Shown piece after piece: positions 1 through 8,215 of a stretch of 64,000 nt of DNA. The position numbers and the translations under genes are program-made. The notes below the pieces were generated by a model. That model worked only from the letters and a program-made list of their open reading frames with translations, made no database searches and was not told the origin of the DNA. This DNA is from JBCDKH01 sp964388485 (GTDB taxonomy: Bacteria; Planctomycetota; Phycisphaerae; Tepidisphaerales; Tepidisphaeraceae), in NCBI GenBank assembly GCA_964388485.1, contig CAYMAS010000001.1, positions 62,001-126,000 of the forward strand, given 5' to 3'. Within the stretch, counting starts at the first letter, position 1. Each line of letters begins with the position of its first letter.

Positions 1-152
1 ACAACCTGGGCGTCGTGGAGTATTTGGCCGACGAGACGCTGGTCATGTACAAGGGCAAGATGATCGAGCGCGGGCCGACGGAGCAGATCGTGAACGACCC
101 GCAGGACGAGTACACGAAGCGTCTGCTGGCGGCGGTGCCGCGGATGGCGTGA
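1..152 (+). CDS. ABC transporter ATP-binding protein, oligopeptide/dipeptide type (C-terminal fragment)
   Basis: The window opens inside this gene and only the last 49 codons are present, in frame 3. The fragment reads 'NLGVVEYLADETLVMYKGKM', then an 'ERGPTEQI' block and a 'YTKRLLAAVP' end. This matches the D-loop/H-loop tail of Opp/Dpp-type ATPases, where '(H)DL.VV.YLAD...VMY.G...E.GP...I...P.HPYT..LL.A.P' is nearly diagnostic. It would energise import of peptides or related solutes together with permease genes lying upstream, outside the window. Substrate specificity cannot be read from this piece. Confidence 0.75.
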   Translation, partial: NLGVVEYLADETLVMYKGKMIERGPTEQIVNDPQDEYTKRLLAAVPRMA

Positions 153-212
153 TTGCCTCTGCACCTGTTGCATTCCGAGGCTTCTCATCGCCTGGGCGAG
201 AAGCGCCAACGC

Positions 213-812
213 CTACTCCTCCACGAACGATCGACGCAAAGCGACGGCATCGCGGAGCCAACGGAGGTAGACCGGTGCTTCGACCTCGAAGCAGCCGAAC
301 TGCTCCAGATGCTGCGTCTTTGCCTGAGCATCCAGCAGGACAAACTCCCGCTCGCGAAGTTGTTGGACGAGAGCGACCAGCGCGACCTTGCTGGCGTTGT
401 CTTGCCGGTGGAACATGCTCTCGCCGAAGAACGCACCACCGAGGCTTACGCCGTAGAGGCCGCCCGCGAGTTCGCCCGCCTGGTCGTAGGCCTCGACACT
501 GTGAGCAAAACCTTCCTGGTGCAGCCGGACGTAGCCCTCGACGAGTTCATCACTGATCCACGTGCCGTCGTCGCGATCTTCCATGCACGCCCGCATCACC
601 GTCTCGAACGCCTGGTTGAACTCGATTCGGTAGGTGCCACGACGCACCGTTTGGCGAAGCGATCGGCTGACCTTGAAACGGCTGTCCAGCGGCAGCACGC
701 CCCTCGGGTCGGCCGTATACCAACGCGTCACGCCGTCCGCATCCGTCATCGGGAACGCACCCTTGGCGTACGCGCTAAGCATGACCTCGGGATCGAGCGA
801 GGCACCACGCAT
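213..812 (-). CDS. aat: Leucyl/phenylalanyl-tRNA--protein transferase
   Basis: This enzyme transfers Leu or Phe from aminoacyl-tRNA to N-terminal Arg or Lys of proteins, marking them for the N-degron (ClpS/ClpAP) pathway in the cytoplasm. The 199-residue protein has the family's short form: 'YAKGAFPM' near the N-terminus, 'WYTADPRGVLPLD', 'FGESMFHRQDNASKVALVAL' and 'LLDAQAKTQHLEQFG' near the C-terminus. These are the conserved Aat blocks. The ATG at 812 gives a protein starting just before the first conserved block. It is transcribed away from the fragment at the window start. A ClpC rather than ClpA ATPase is encoded at 56 kb. Confidence 0.93.
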   Translation of the reverse strand: MRGASLDPEVMLSAYAKGAFPMTDADGVTRWYTADPRGVLPLDSRFKVSRSLRQTVRRGTYRIEFNQAFETVMRACMEDRDDGTWISDELVEGYVRLHQEGFAHSVEAYDQAGELAGGLYGVSLGGAFFGESMFHRQDNASKVALVALVQQLREREFVLLDAQAKTQHLEQFGCFEVEAPVYLRWLRDAVALRRSFVEE

Positions 813-895
813 CGAACCCGCAGTCTAGCCGTTTGGCGAGCAGGCGGCGTCAGACAACAGCTGAAAGACCAAGATCGAGATAATTCCGCAGACCG

Positions 896-1405
896 CTACC
901 CGCCGATGACGCCTTGCCACAGCATCAGCATGACAATCTGCATACCCGCGAGAAGACAGATCACGCCCGACGTGACGATGACGCTCCAGGAGAGGCGTCG
1001 GCGAGGAAGAGCGGCAGTCGGTCGCTCGGTGGCGGTGGACGGAGGGCGAGCGACCTGCCATACCGCTTCGACTCCAATGAGCACCTGCTCCGCCACCGCC
1101 TGGGTGAGCCCGTAGGCCTCCGCCTGCCTCAGAAGGCCGCTGCGATCGTCGGCATCCAGACCACCTGTGGCGGGATCCGACCAGCGCTTGAGTCGACGCA
1201 CGGCAGATTCTGCAAGCAGGCGGCTCGCTTTGGCTGATGCTGCCGAATCCGTTCGAGGCCGCAGCGAGTCGAACGAGGCGCTTCTGGAGCTCGCCACCAC
1301 CGCCTGTGCCGTCTCCTCGTCCCGCATGGCAGCGAGCCGCTTCAGCCCCGCTTCGGGATCGAAGGGGACAGCCGGCGGGTCGATGGCGGTGCGGGACAGG
1401 TGCAT
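896..1405 (-). CDS. Hypothetical protein with one C-terminal membrane segment
   Basis: I do not recognise a family. The 169-residue product has a charged, Ala/Arg-rich N-terminal region of about 130 residues and one hydrophobic segment near the C-terminus ('WSVIVTSGVICLLAGMQIVM') that should anchor it in the membrane as a tail-anchored type protein. The ATG at 1405 is preferred over one at 1423 because a GGAAG sequence lies about seven bases upstream. The gene is divergent from the next gene on the plus strand. A longer reading frame on the same strand over 825-1823 is in another frame and looks like a shadow. Confidence 0.5.
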   Translation of the reverse strand: MHLSRTAIDPPAVPFDPEAGLKRLAAMRDEETAQAVVASSRSASFDSLRPRTDSAASAKASRLLAESAVRRLKRWSDPATGGLDADDRSGLLRQAEAYGLTQAVAEQVLIGVEAVWQVARPPSTATERPTAALPRRRLSWSVIVTSGVICLLAGMQIVMLMLWQGVIGG

Positions 1406-1540
1406 GGTGCCACTTCCGAGCATCGGCCAGACGGTCCAGCTGCTGTGGCATCAACGGCGTTACGCGACTTTCTCGGACGCACCTACTCTCGGCCTGCGGC
1501 TTGCTAAGGAGTCGTCGAACAAGACTCTCCGCCGACACCC

Positions 1541-2488
1541 ATGACCAGCATTGCCGCTCAAGAGACCGCTCCCGCCCGCTCCAGGGTCCGCGTCTGGTTC
1601 GTCCGCCTCGGCGTCGTGGTGATTCTGTTGCTGGCAGGCTTCGCCGGTTTCCTCTGGTACACCGCCGGCGGGATGCGAGCAGTGCCCGCCTTCTATGAGG
1701 TGCCGAAGCTGACGGGGCAGGACCGACTTGACGCTTTGGCGAATGTCGAACGCAAATTCGCCAACTTTCAGAACGCGTTTGCGGCGGATGTGGCGAAGGA
1801 GGCGTCGGCGGAGGATATTGCACAGCCGGTCGAACCGGCCGTCATCGCCTTCGAGTCGAGCGAGATCGACGCCTACTTCGACAAGTGGCTGCGCGACAAC
1901 GGTTACACGGAGCGATTCAGTCAGCACCTGGGCGAGCCTCGGCTGCTCCTGCACGAAGGCCACGTCGTGATGGCCGGCCGCAAGGAGGTGCCGTACCTGG
2001 GCCAAGTGGTCGTCAGCATCCGGTTCCTGCCGAGCATCAACGACAACGACAAGGCGACGCTCGCCTTCGACGGCATGCAAGCGGGGACCACGTCTCTGCC
2101 GGACACTTACGTCCAGGAGATGCGGGAGGCGTCACTCGGGGCCCTGAGCGAGTCGACTCCCGAAGAGCGGGAGGCCATTGCTATCGAAGACGACGGCACG
2201 ACCAACGACGTCGGCATTCGCGTTGCGATCGACCGCCAGTTGCGGCGTCTGCTGGCCGGCGAGCCGGTTGAGGATTTGGTGCTTTTCCCGCCGGTCATCG
2301 GTCGCGGCAACGTCGCGGCGAAGGTAACGGCGTTCGAGATTGAAGAAAACCAGCTCAAGCTCGGATTCGTGCCGCTGACGCATGAAGAACGTGTCGCCCT
2401 CGTCGCCGACCTGAAGCAGCCGCCGGAACCGCTGGAGGTGGAGGAACTCACGGACGCCACCGACTTAGCCGAGCCAGCCGCCGGATAA
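1541..2488 (+). CDS. Hypothetical protein with N-terminal membrane anchor
   Basis: The 315-residue product has an Arg-rich start followed by one strong hydrophobic helix at about residues 23-44 ('LGVVVILLLAGFAGFLW'). The remaining ~270 residues are soluble and acidic, and probably face the periplasm. The soluble part has no motif I can assign. It ends with an acidic Pro/Glu-rich tail. The last 24 bases overlap the end of the convergent glycoamylase gene. The reading frame has codon use typical of the window, so I regard it as real but of unknown function. Confidence 0.6.
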   Translation: MTSIAAQETAPARSRVRVWFVRLGVVVILLLAGFAGFLWYTAGGMRAVPAFYEVPKLTGQDRLDALANVERKFANFQNAFAADVAKEASAEDIAQPVEPAVIAFESSEIDAYFDKWLRDNGYTERFSQHLGEPRLLLHEGHVVMAGRKEVPYLGQVVVSIRFLPSINDNDKATLAFDGMQAGTTSLPDTYVQEMREASLGALSESTPEEREAIAIEDDGTTNDVGIRVAIDRQLRRLLAGEPVEDLVLFPPVIGRGNVAAKVTAFEIEENQLKLGFVPLTHEERVALVADLKQPPEPLEVEELTDATDLAEPAAG

Positions 2489-3841
2489 GCCACAGGCCCG
2501 CAGGCCGACCACGACGTCGCGGACGTTTCGCGTCGTCTTCCAGACGCCGTCCGTGAGGTGGTTGGCCGCCATCATGAGAATGGGCGCCTGCTCGATCGCC
2601 AGGTCGTGCTCGTCCGCCCAGCCGTGGGGGCAGTCTTCATCGAGGTAGGCCAAGTTGTAGCTGCCCATGAAGCCGTGCCAGCCGGGTCGGCAGATGACGA
2701 CGTCGCGGTGCCCGCGGATTGCGCTGATGCACTCGTCCGGCAGGAACGGCATCGACGCTGCCGCGGCCCAAGGTGCGAGCGTCGCGTCATCCACCACGCC
2801 GTGCGGCGGGCCCAACCCACGCTCGACGTAGCCGTGGAACCGCAGTCGGCGTCCGCCGCGGGTGAGCTGCTTTTTGTGGTGCAGGCCCGGACCGTTGCTG
2901 GCGGAGATGCCCCAGGTGACGGGGCCGTAGCCGGGGTGGCCCTTCGGGTTCTCCTTGGCGTAACTGATCTGGGCCAAGGTGGCGCGGCGGGCGTTCTCGA
3001 AGTAGTCGATGCCACGGTCGCGGAGGAAGTTGTCGGCTATGCCGCGAAGGTCGATGAAGCTGTGCGGGAACTGGTGCGTAAAGAGCGGCGGGCAATGGAG
3101 GTGCTCGATGCCTTGGACCGTCGTCCAGTCACGCTTGTAGGTCTGGCACCAGGCGGCGTAGCTTTCCGGCGGGATCGGGTGCGTCCTGGAGCCGGCGGCA
3201 AGGAGGTAGAGCAGCAAACCCTCGCTGTAGCCGTCCCACTCGTGGACGATGAAGCCGTCGCGGTCGTGGTGCTTGCTGCCGCGGCCGATCGGCTCAGGCC
3301 TCCAGCCGTGCGTCAAGCGACCGCTGGGTCGGACGAAGGCTCGCCAGTTGACGTTGTCGATAACACTCGTTGCTGCAAGGCGGAGCTCGTGCTCTTGTTC
3401 GTTCTCGCGATCAAAGTGTCCGCGGGCGACGAGAAGGCCGGCAACGAGCAGGGCGGTGTCGATGGTGCTCGCCTCGCTCTTCCAGGCACGCAGGCCGCGT
3501 CTGGGGCCGTCGGCTTCAAGAAAGTGGTAGAACAAACCCTTGTATGCGGAAGCCTCTGCCGCCTTCGCTGTCGAAGGATTTGCCGGCAGATCGCGAAAGA
3601 CGCGGGCCACGTCGAGGCAGTGTCTGAGCGACGTTTGGCGGTCGACCATCTCCAGCGATTCCGCTGCCACAAACGCCGCACAGGCAAAGCCGGCCGCGGC
3701 GATGCTGCAAGGCTGTCCGGGACGAGCCGAATCCCGCACCAGGCCGCCGTTGTGCAGATCCGGGTTGAGGAAGTAGTTCAAGGCGAGTTGGCCCGCCTCG
3801 CGGATCAGCTGGCGATCAACGGTCGTCACGTGGTCCTGCAT
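2465..3841 (-). CDS. Glycoamylase-like protein (COG5368 family)
   Basis: The 458-residue protein has the signature blocks of the COG5368 'glycoamylase-like' (alpha/alpha-barrel) family: 'EWDGYSEGLLLYLLAAGS' followed by 'HPIPPESYAAW', 'PPLFTHQFPHSFIDLRGIAD' and a C-terminal 'ILMMAANHLTDGVWK'. Members are thought to hydrolyse glucans. No signal peptide is evident, so it may be cytoplasmic. The frame stays open upstream to 4543, but homology starts only at the ATG at 3841, and upstream sequence belongs to the divergent glycine-zipper gene. Exact substrate is unknown. A second glucan-active enzyme of a different family (GH15) lies at 24 kb. Confidence 0.8.
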   Translation of the reverse strand: MQDHVTTVDRQLIREAGQLALNYFLNPDLHNGGLVRDSARPGQPCSIAAAGFACAAFVAAESLEMVDRQTSLRHCLDVARVFRDLPANPSTAKAAEASAYKGLFYHFLEADGPRRGLRAWKSEASTIDTALLVAGLLVARGHFDRENEQEHELRLAATSVIDNVNWRAFVRPSGRLTHGWRPEPIGRGSKHHDRDGFIVHEWDGYSEGLLLYLLAAGSRTHPIPPESYAAWCQTYKRDWTTVQGIEHLHCPPLFTHQFPHSFIDLRGIADNFLRDRGIDYFENARRATLAQISYAKENPKGHPGYGPVTWGISASNGPGLHHKKQLTRGGRRLRFHGYVERGLGPPHGVVDDATLAPWAAAASMPFLPDECISAIRGHRDVVICRPGWHGFMGSYNLAYLDEDCPHGWADEHDLAIEQAPILMMAANHLTDGVWKTTRNVRDVVVGLRACGLSGGWLG

Positions 3842-3949
3842 GCGGCGAAGCGTATGGAAGACGGCGATCCAGCGGGACGTGTAAGGATTCTGACAAGATG
3901 GGCAGCTTCTTCGTGCTGTGGCACTCGCGTTGCACCACTTAACCTCGCT

Positions 3950-4435
3950 ATGAGTACGACCAACGACCACAAGACGACTTCTCACGACGCTGACAAGAAC
4001 CCCGACCCGATTACCGGTAATCCCGGAAGTCACCCAGCCGGAACCGGCATCGGTGCCGCTAGTGGTGCTGCGACCGGTGCGGCCGTCGGCTCCCTCGGCG
4101 GGCCCGTCGGCACCGTCATCGGCGGCGTAGCGGGCGCGGTCGTTGGTGGCCTTGTCGGACACGGTATCGGCGAAGCCGTCGATCCGACCGAAGATGCTTA
4201 CTGGCGTGACGAGCACGCAAAGCAGCCGTATGCGTCCAACGGAGCCTACGACGACTACGAGCCTGCCTACCGCCTCGGCTACAACGCGGGTTCGACCGAG
4301 GGTGATTACGACCAGGACGCTCTCAAGGACCGCTACAACGAGGGCTACCGCGGCGACTCGAAGATGGAGTTTGACCAGGCCGAACCTGCGACGCGTGCCG
4401 CTTTCGATCGTCGGCGAGCACAGGCCAGCGCCTAA
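3950..4435 (+). CDS. Glycine-zipper protein of unknown function
   Basis: The 161-residue product contains a Gly/Ala-rich hydrophobic stretch at about residues 31-74 with GxxxG repeats, the pattern of glycine-zipper membrane-associated domains. An acidic, Tyr-rich C-terminal half follows ('YEPAYRLGYNAG'). There is no classical signal peptide. Glycine-zipper proteins often associate with or insert into membranes, but no specific role can be assigned. The frame is open far upstream on the opposite strand of the glycoamylase; the ATG at 3950 is the first start after that gene's own start. A strong terminator follows at 4461. Confidence 0.7.
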   Translation: MSTTNDHKTTSHDADKNPDPITGNPGSHPAGTGIGAASGAATGAAVGSLGGPVGTVIGGVAGAVVGGLVGHGIGEAVDPTEDAYWRDEHAKQPYASNGAYDDYEPAYRLGYNAGSTEGDYDQDALKDRYNEGYRGDSKMEFDQAEPATRAAFDRRRAQASA

Positions 4436-4460
4436 CCAATTTCGGCACTGATCGACCCAG

Positions 4461-4490
4461 CAGGCCGCACGTTGTGAAACGTGCGGCCTG
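4461..4490 (+). terminator. Intrinsic terminator-like hairpin
   Basis: A perfect 13-bp stem (CAGGCCGCACGTT pairing with 4478-4490) closes a GTGA loop and is followed by 'ACCTTTGT'. It lies 25 bases after the glycine-zipper gene and 23 bases before the next gene, so it separates the two transcripts. Confidence 0.75.
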
Positions 4491-4513
4491 ACCTTTGTAT
4501 GTAGAGTGCAACC

Positions 4514-5620
4514 ATGTTCGACAGCAACGGCCACACGACCCAACGAACCGAGTCAACGCAGGTCGTGATCGTCGGCGGCGGCCCCATCGGGTTGGAGGTC
4601 GCCTCGACGCTTCAGCAGCGTGGCATCGACTATGTCGTCATCGAAAAGGGCGAAATCGGCCACACCATGTCGTGGTGGGCCCCGCAGACGAAGTGGTTCA
4701 GCAGCAACGAACGTATCGCCATCAGCGGCGTCCCGCTCGTCACGCCTGACGGGTCCAAAGCAAGCCGCGAGCAGTACTTGGCCTACCTGCGAGCTGTTGT
4801 GACGGGGCTCAATCTCAACGTGCGGACTTTCGAGCAGGTGACAGACCTCCAACGCGACGATGCAGGTTTCCTCGTGACGACGGAAAAGAGCGGCAGGCGG
4901 CAGACGCTGCAGGCGGAAGCGGTCGTTCTGGCCATCGGCGGTACGGATTTTCCGAATCAGCTCGATGTGCCCGGTGCCAACCTGCCGCACGTTGATGGGT
5001 ATCTGCGAGAGCCGCATCGGTACTTCGGTCGCGACGTGCTCATCATCGGCGGCCGAAACAGCGCGATCGAGGCCGCCCTGCGTTGTCATCATGCCGGGGC
5101 GCGGGTCTCGCTGTCGTACCGTCAGGATGACCTGCCACGCAAGAGCATCAAGTACTGGCTCACGCCGGAGATCGACGGCCTCATCAAGAGCGGTCGCGTT
5201 CAGGCGTTCTTCGGCACCAATGTCCAGCGGATCGATGCAACCCACGTCACGCTCGCTCACGCCGACGGGAAGACGACAGAAGTTAAAGCCGACGACGTGC
5301 TCGCGCTCATTGGTTACCAGCAGGACAAGACGCTTCTCGAACGGGCGGGGGTCGATCTAGTCGGACGCACCGGCCAACCCGCCTACGACGAGGAGTCGAT
5401 GGAGACGAACGTGCCAGGCCTTTACATCGCCGGCACCGCAATCGCGGGGACGCAGGACAGCAAGTACAGCGTCTTCCTCGAGAACTGTCACGACCACGCC
5501 ACAAAAATTTCGGACCACCTGCAGGGCTCGCAGGCTGAGCTTCGCGAGGTGAAGCAACCTGGACAGCATCACTCGCCGCAAGGTCTGTCGAAGCAGATCG
5601 AGATGCAGCCGGAGTCATGA
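4514..5620 (+). CDS. YpdA/Bdr-like FAD-dependent disulfide oxidoreductase
   Basis: A 368-residue two-dinucleotide-fold flavoprotein. The FAD-binding 'VVIVGGGPIGLEVA' is at about residues 17-30, and the NAD(P)H-binding 'VLIIGGRNSAIEAALRCHHAGA' is in the middle. The 'KYWLTPEIDGLIKSGRVQAFF' block and the C-terminal 'VPGLYIAGT' are typical of YpdA-type bacillithiol-disulfide reductases and related thioredoxin-reductase-like proteins. The CxxC redox pair of true thioredoxin reductase is absent, as in YpdA. The physiological thiol in this organism is not known. It ends four bases into the next gene (ATGA overlap), so the two are probably translationally coupled. Confidence 0.8.
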   Translation: MFDSNGHTTQRTESTQVVIVGGGPIGLEVASTLQQRGIDYVVIEKGEIGHTMSWWAPQTKWFSSNERIAISGVPLVTPDGSKASREQYLAYLRAVVTGLNLNVRTFEQVTDLQRDDAGFLVTTEKSGRRQTLQAEAVVLAIGGTDFPNQLDVPGANLPHVDGYLREPHRYFGRDVLIIGGRNSAIEAALRCHHAGARVSLSYRQDDLPRKSIKYWLTPEIDGLIKSGRVQAFFGTNVQRIDATHVTLAHADGKTTEVKADDVLALIGYQQDKTLLERAGVDLVGRTGQPAYDEESMETNVPGLYIAGTAIAGTQDSKYSVFLENCHDHATKISDHLQGSQAELREVKQPGQHHSPQGLSKQIEMQPES

Positions 5621-6204
5621 GGCGACTCGACCGGCCGGTCCGTCGTGGTGCCGAGAGCGTGATCGTCGGCTTGCTCGCCGGCGTTGGCGGAGCGTTGGCG
5701 GGAGGTTCGCTTGTTGACGAACGCGTTGCGGTGCTCGTGATGCTCACGTTCCTCGTGCCGCTAGCGAAGGTGGAGCGTGTCGGCTGGCCAATTCTCATCG
5801 GGTCGGTTGCCGGAATCTGCACGAAACAGGCGGATCTCGTGGTGCTCGCCGCTGGCTACGCCTTTGCCCTTGGCAGCCTGATCATCGGACGTCGACACGT
5901 CCGCCGCAGCATCGGTCTCGCCGTTACTGTGGTCGCTGCTGCCTGGCTTCTGTGGCCGCTCTGGCTGGACGGTTGGCTGACGGCGGTGCCAGATTGGCTG
6001 ACCCGTTGGCATCCCGTCTTCGCCGTCGACGCTGTTACGCCCGGGGTGCCGTGGGCAGAGCAGCCCACCATCTACGGCCGGACCCGCCTCGGCAGCGACC
6101 TGCCTTACGCGTTGCCGGACAACGCTTGGGCGGCAGTCATCTGCTGCGTCACGGTCGGTGCTGTCGCCTGCACGGTCCAGCTCCTGACAAGCCGCCGTCG
6201 GTAA
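5617..6204 (+). CDS. Hypothetical polytopic membrane protein
   Basis: The 195-residue product has several hydrophobic segments: an N-terminal Gly/Ala-rich helix, a valine/leucine-rich helix around residues 35-60, 'GLAVTVVAAAWLLWPLWLDGWL', and a C-terminal helix before an Arg-rich end. I do not recognise the family. Its start overlaps the stop of the YpdA-like gene by four bases, so the two likely form one operon. It converges on accC with only six bases between the stops. Confidence 0.6.
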   Translation: MRRLDRPVRRGAESVIVGLLAGVGGALAGGSLVDERVAVLVMLTFLVPLAKVERVGWPILIGSVAGICTKQADLVVLAAGYAFALGSLIIGRRHVRRSIGLAVTVVAAAWLLWPLWLDGWLTAVPDWLTRWHPVFAVDAVTPGVPWAEQPTIYGRTRLGSDLPYALPDNAWAAVICCVTVGAVACTVQLLTSRRR

Positions 6205-6210
6205 CGCGAG

Positions 6211-7572
6211 TTACAGCTTGCCTTCGACCTGCGGCAGCGCTTCACGCTCGACGAAATTTGTGTCGAACCCGCCGTTGACGATCTGGTCGATCTCCAGCAA
6301 CGCCAGGTGCAGCGGGATGGTCGTCTTGATCGGCCCGACGCGGAACTCGGACAGGGAGCGCTTGGCGCATGCGATGGCTTCTGCGCGACTGTTGCGGTGA
6401 ATGATCAGTTTGCCGATCATCGAGTCGTAGTTCGGCGGAATGCGGTAGCCGGCGTGGGCGTGGGTGTCGAGCCGGACGCCGGGACCACCGGGTGGAAGCC
6501 AAGTCTCGATGAGCCCGGGCTGAGGCCGGAAGCCCGCGGCGGGATCCTCAGCGTTGATGCGGAACTCCATCACGTGCCCCCGCTGCGGCACGTCTTGCTG
6601 CTTCACCGGCAGCGGCTCGCCGCTGGCGACGAGCAACTGCAGTTTGATCAGATCGAGCCCGGTGACCTCCTCCGTCACCGGGTGCTCGACCTGGATGCGA
6701 GCGTTCACTTCAAGCAGGTAGTAGTTGCCCTCCTCGTCAACGATGTACTCGACGGTTCCCGCATTGTCGTAACCCGCCTGCTTGATCAGCCGAACGGCGG
6801 CGGTGCTCATGGCTTCGCGAGTCTCCTGGCTCACGTGGGGCGAGGGCGACTCCTCCATGAGCTTCTGATGGCGGCGCTGCAGGGAGCAGTCGCGTTCCCA
6901 GAGGTGGATCGCGTTGCCGTGGCGATCGGCGATGACCTGCACCTCGACGTGTCGACCGAACTCGATGAACTTTTCAATGAAGACAGTGCCGTCACCGAAG
7001 GCGGCCTGGGCCTCGTTCTTCGCCTGGACGAAGCCCTCGCGGAGCGACTTCATGTCCCGTGCCACCCGCATGCCGCGACCGCCGCCGCCGGCCGCCGCTT
7101 TGATGATGACCGGAAACCCGATCTCCTCGCAAAGTTCGACCGCCTCGTCCTCATTCTCCAGCGCCCCTTCGCTGCCGGGCACCGTCGGGACGTCGGCCTT
7201 GCGGGCAAGTCGCTTGCAGTTGACCTTGTCGCCGACGGCGCTCATGGCGTCGGGCGTCGGGCCGATGAATTCGATCTGGCAAGAACGGACGACCTCGTTG
7301 AAGTGTGCGTTCTCCGCCAGAAAGCCGTAGCCGGGGTGGATGCCGTCGGCGTTGCAGACTTCGGCGGCGGAGATGATCCTCGGAATGTTTAAGTAGCTGT
7401 CCGCCGCCGGACCGCGGCCGATGCACATGGTCTTGTCCGCCAGCTCCAGGTAGCTCGCCTCGCGATCGGCTTCGCTGTAGACGGCGATCGTCTCGATGCC
7501 GAGCTCACGACACGCCCGCAGCACGCGGAGCGCGATCTCACCCCGATTGGCAATAAGGACGCGGTTGAGCAT
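6211..7572 (-). CDS. accC: Acetyl-CoA carboxylase, biotin carboxylase subunit
   Basis: This enzyme carboxylates biotin on AccB with ATP and bicarbonate, the first half-reaction of malonyl-CoA formation for fatty-acid synthesis. The 453-residue protein begins 'MLNRVLIANRGEIALRVLRA' and shows the ATP-grasp Gly-rich loop 'KAAAGGGGRGMR', 'HLWERDCSLQRRHQKLMEE' and 'LLEVNARIQVEHPVTEEVTG'. All are classical AccC blocks. The ATG at 7572 fits family starts better than an in-frame GTG at 7578. It directly follows accB in one minus-strand operon with pepP. AccA/AccD are not in the window. Confidence 0.96.
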   Translation of the reverse strand: MLNRVLIANRGEIALRVLRACRELGIETIAVYSEADREASYLELADKTMCIGRGPAADSYLNIPRIISAAEVCNADGIHPGYGFLAENAHFNEVVRSCQIEFIGPTPDAMSAVGDKVNCKRLARKADVPTVPGSEGALENEDEAVELCEEIGFPVIIKAAAGGGGRGMRVARDMKSLREGFVQAKNEAQAAFGDGTVFIEKFIEFGRHVEVQVIADRHGNAIHLWERDCSLQRRHQKLMEESPSPHVSQETREAMSTAAVRLIKQAGYDNAGTVEYIVDEEGNYYLLEVNARIQVEHPVTEEVTGLDLIKLQLLVASGEPLPVKQQDVPQRGHVMEFRINAEDPAAGFRPQPGLIETWLPPGGPGVRLDTHAHAGYRIPPNYDSMIGKLIIHRNSRAEAIACAKRSLSEFRVGPIKTTIPLHLALLEIDQIVNGGFDTNFVEREALPQVEGKL

Positions 7573-7581
7573 GGGCACGGA

Positions 7582-8208
7582 TCAGGCGGGTCGGACGAGA
7601 AAGAGCTTCTGGCCGAACTCGACGGCGTCGCCGTCTTTGACAAGAATCTTCTCAATTTTGCCAGAGACTTCAGCCTTGATCGTGTTGAAGACCTTCATGG
7701 CCTCGACGATGCAGACGTCGGTTGATTCGGAGACGCTGCTGCCGACATCGACGAAGGCAGGGGCACCGGGCTTGGGCGAGGTGTAGAAGGTCCCGACCAT
7801 CGGGCTGGTGACAGCGGCGAGGCCTGCATCGTCATCGGCGGCTGGCGCTGCGGGCGAAGGGCTGGGCGCTGGAGAGGCAGCGGGTGTCGCAATGGGGGCG
7901 GCTACCGGAGCAGGGGCCGCTGAGGAGATTGATCCGCGAGAGAGCGAGATGCGTCGCTCACCGTCCTGAAGCTCGAGGTTCGTCACGCCTTGCTCGACCA
8001 TGAGGGTGACGAGACGTTCGAGCCGCTCGACGTTCATCGGGTCGCTGGAGCCGGCGTTCGGTCGTTGCCCGTTGGGCTTGTTACGACGCCTCGAACCACG
8101 GGAGGGTCGATCAGGCATCGTGTCCGACTTCTCAGCCGTCGATTGGTTGGTGTCGTCTGACAAGGTGGCTTCCTTCGTTGGCGGCCGCGAGGGCTCGTTG
8201 CTGCACAA
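7582..8208 (-). CDS. accB: Acetyl-CoA carboxylase biotin carboxyl carrier protein
   Basis: The protein carries the biotin that shuttles carboxyl groups between AccC and the carboxyltransferase. The biotinyl domain is C-terminal with 'EAMKVFN' (the biotinylated Lys at about residue 172). It is preceded by an Ala/Pro-rich flexible linker of about 40 residues and an N-terminal coil. At 208 residues it is about 50 longer than E. coli AccB because of a charged N-terminal extension. The start chosen is TTG at 8208, which has an AGGA five bases upstream, overlapping the pepP stop region. The first ATG lies about 30 codons downstream, so a shorter product is possible. Confidence 0.92.
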   Translation of the reverse strand: MCSNEPSRPPTKEATLSDDTNQSTAEKSDTMPDRPSRGSRRRNKPNGQRPNAGSSDPMNVERLERLVTLMVEQGVTNLELQDGERRISLSRGSISSAAPAPVAAPIATPAASPAPSPSPAAPAADDDAGLAAVTSPMVGTFYTSPKPGAPAFVDVGSSVSESTDVCIVEAMKVFNTIKAEVSGKIEKILVKDGDAVEFGQKLFLVRPA

Positions 8209-8215
8209 AGCGGTC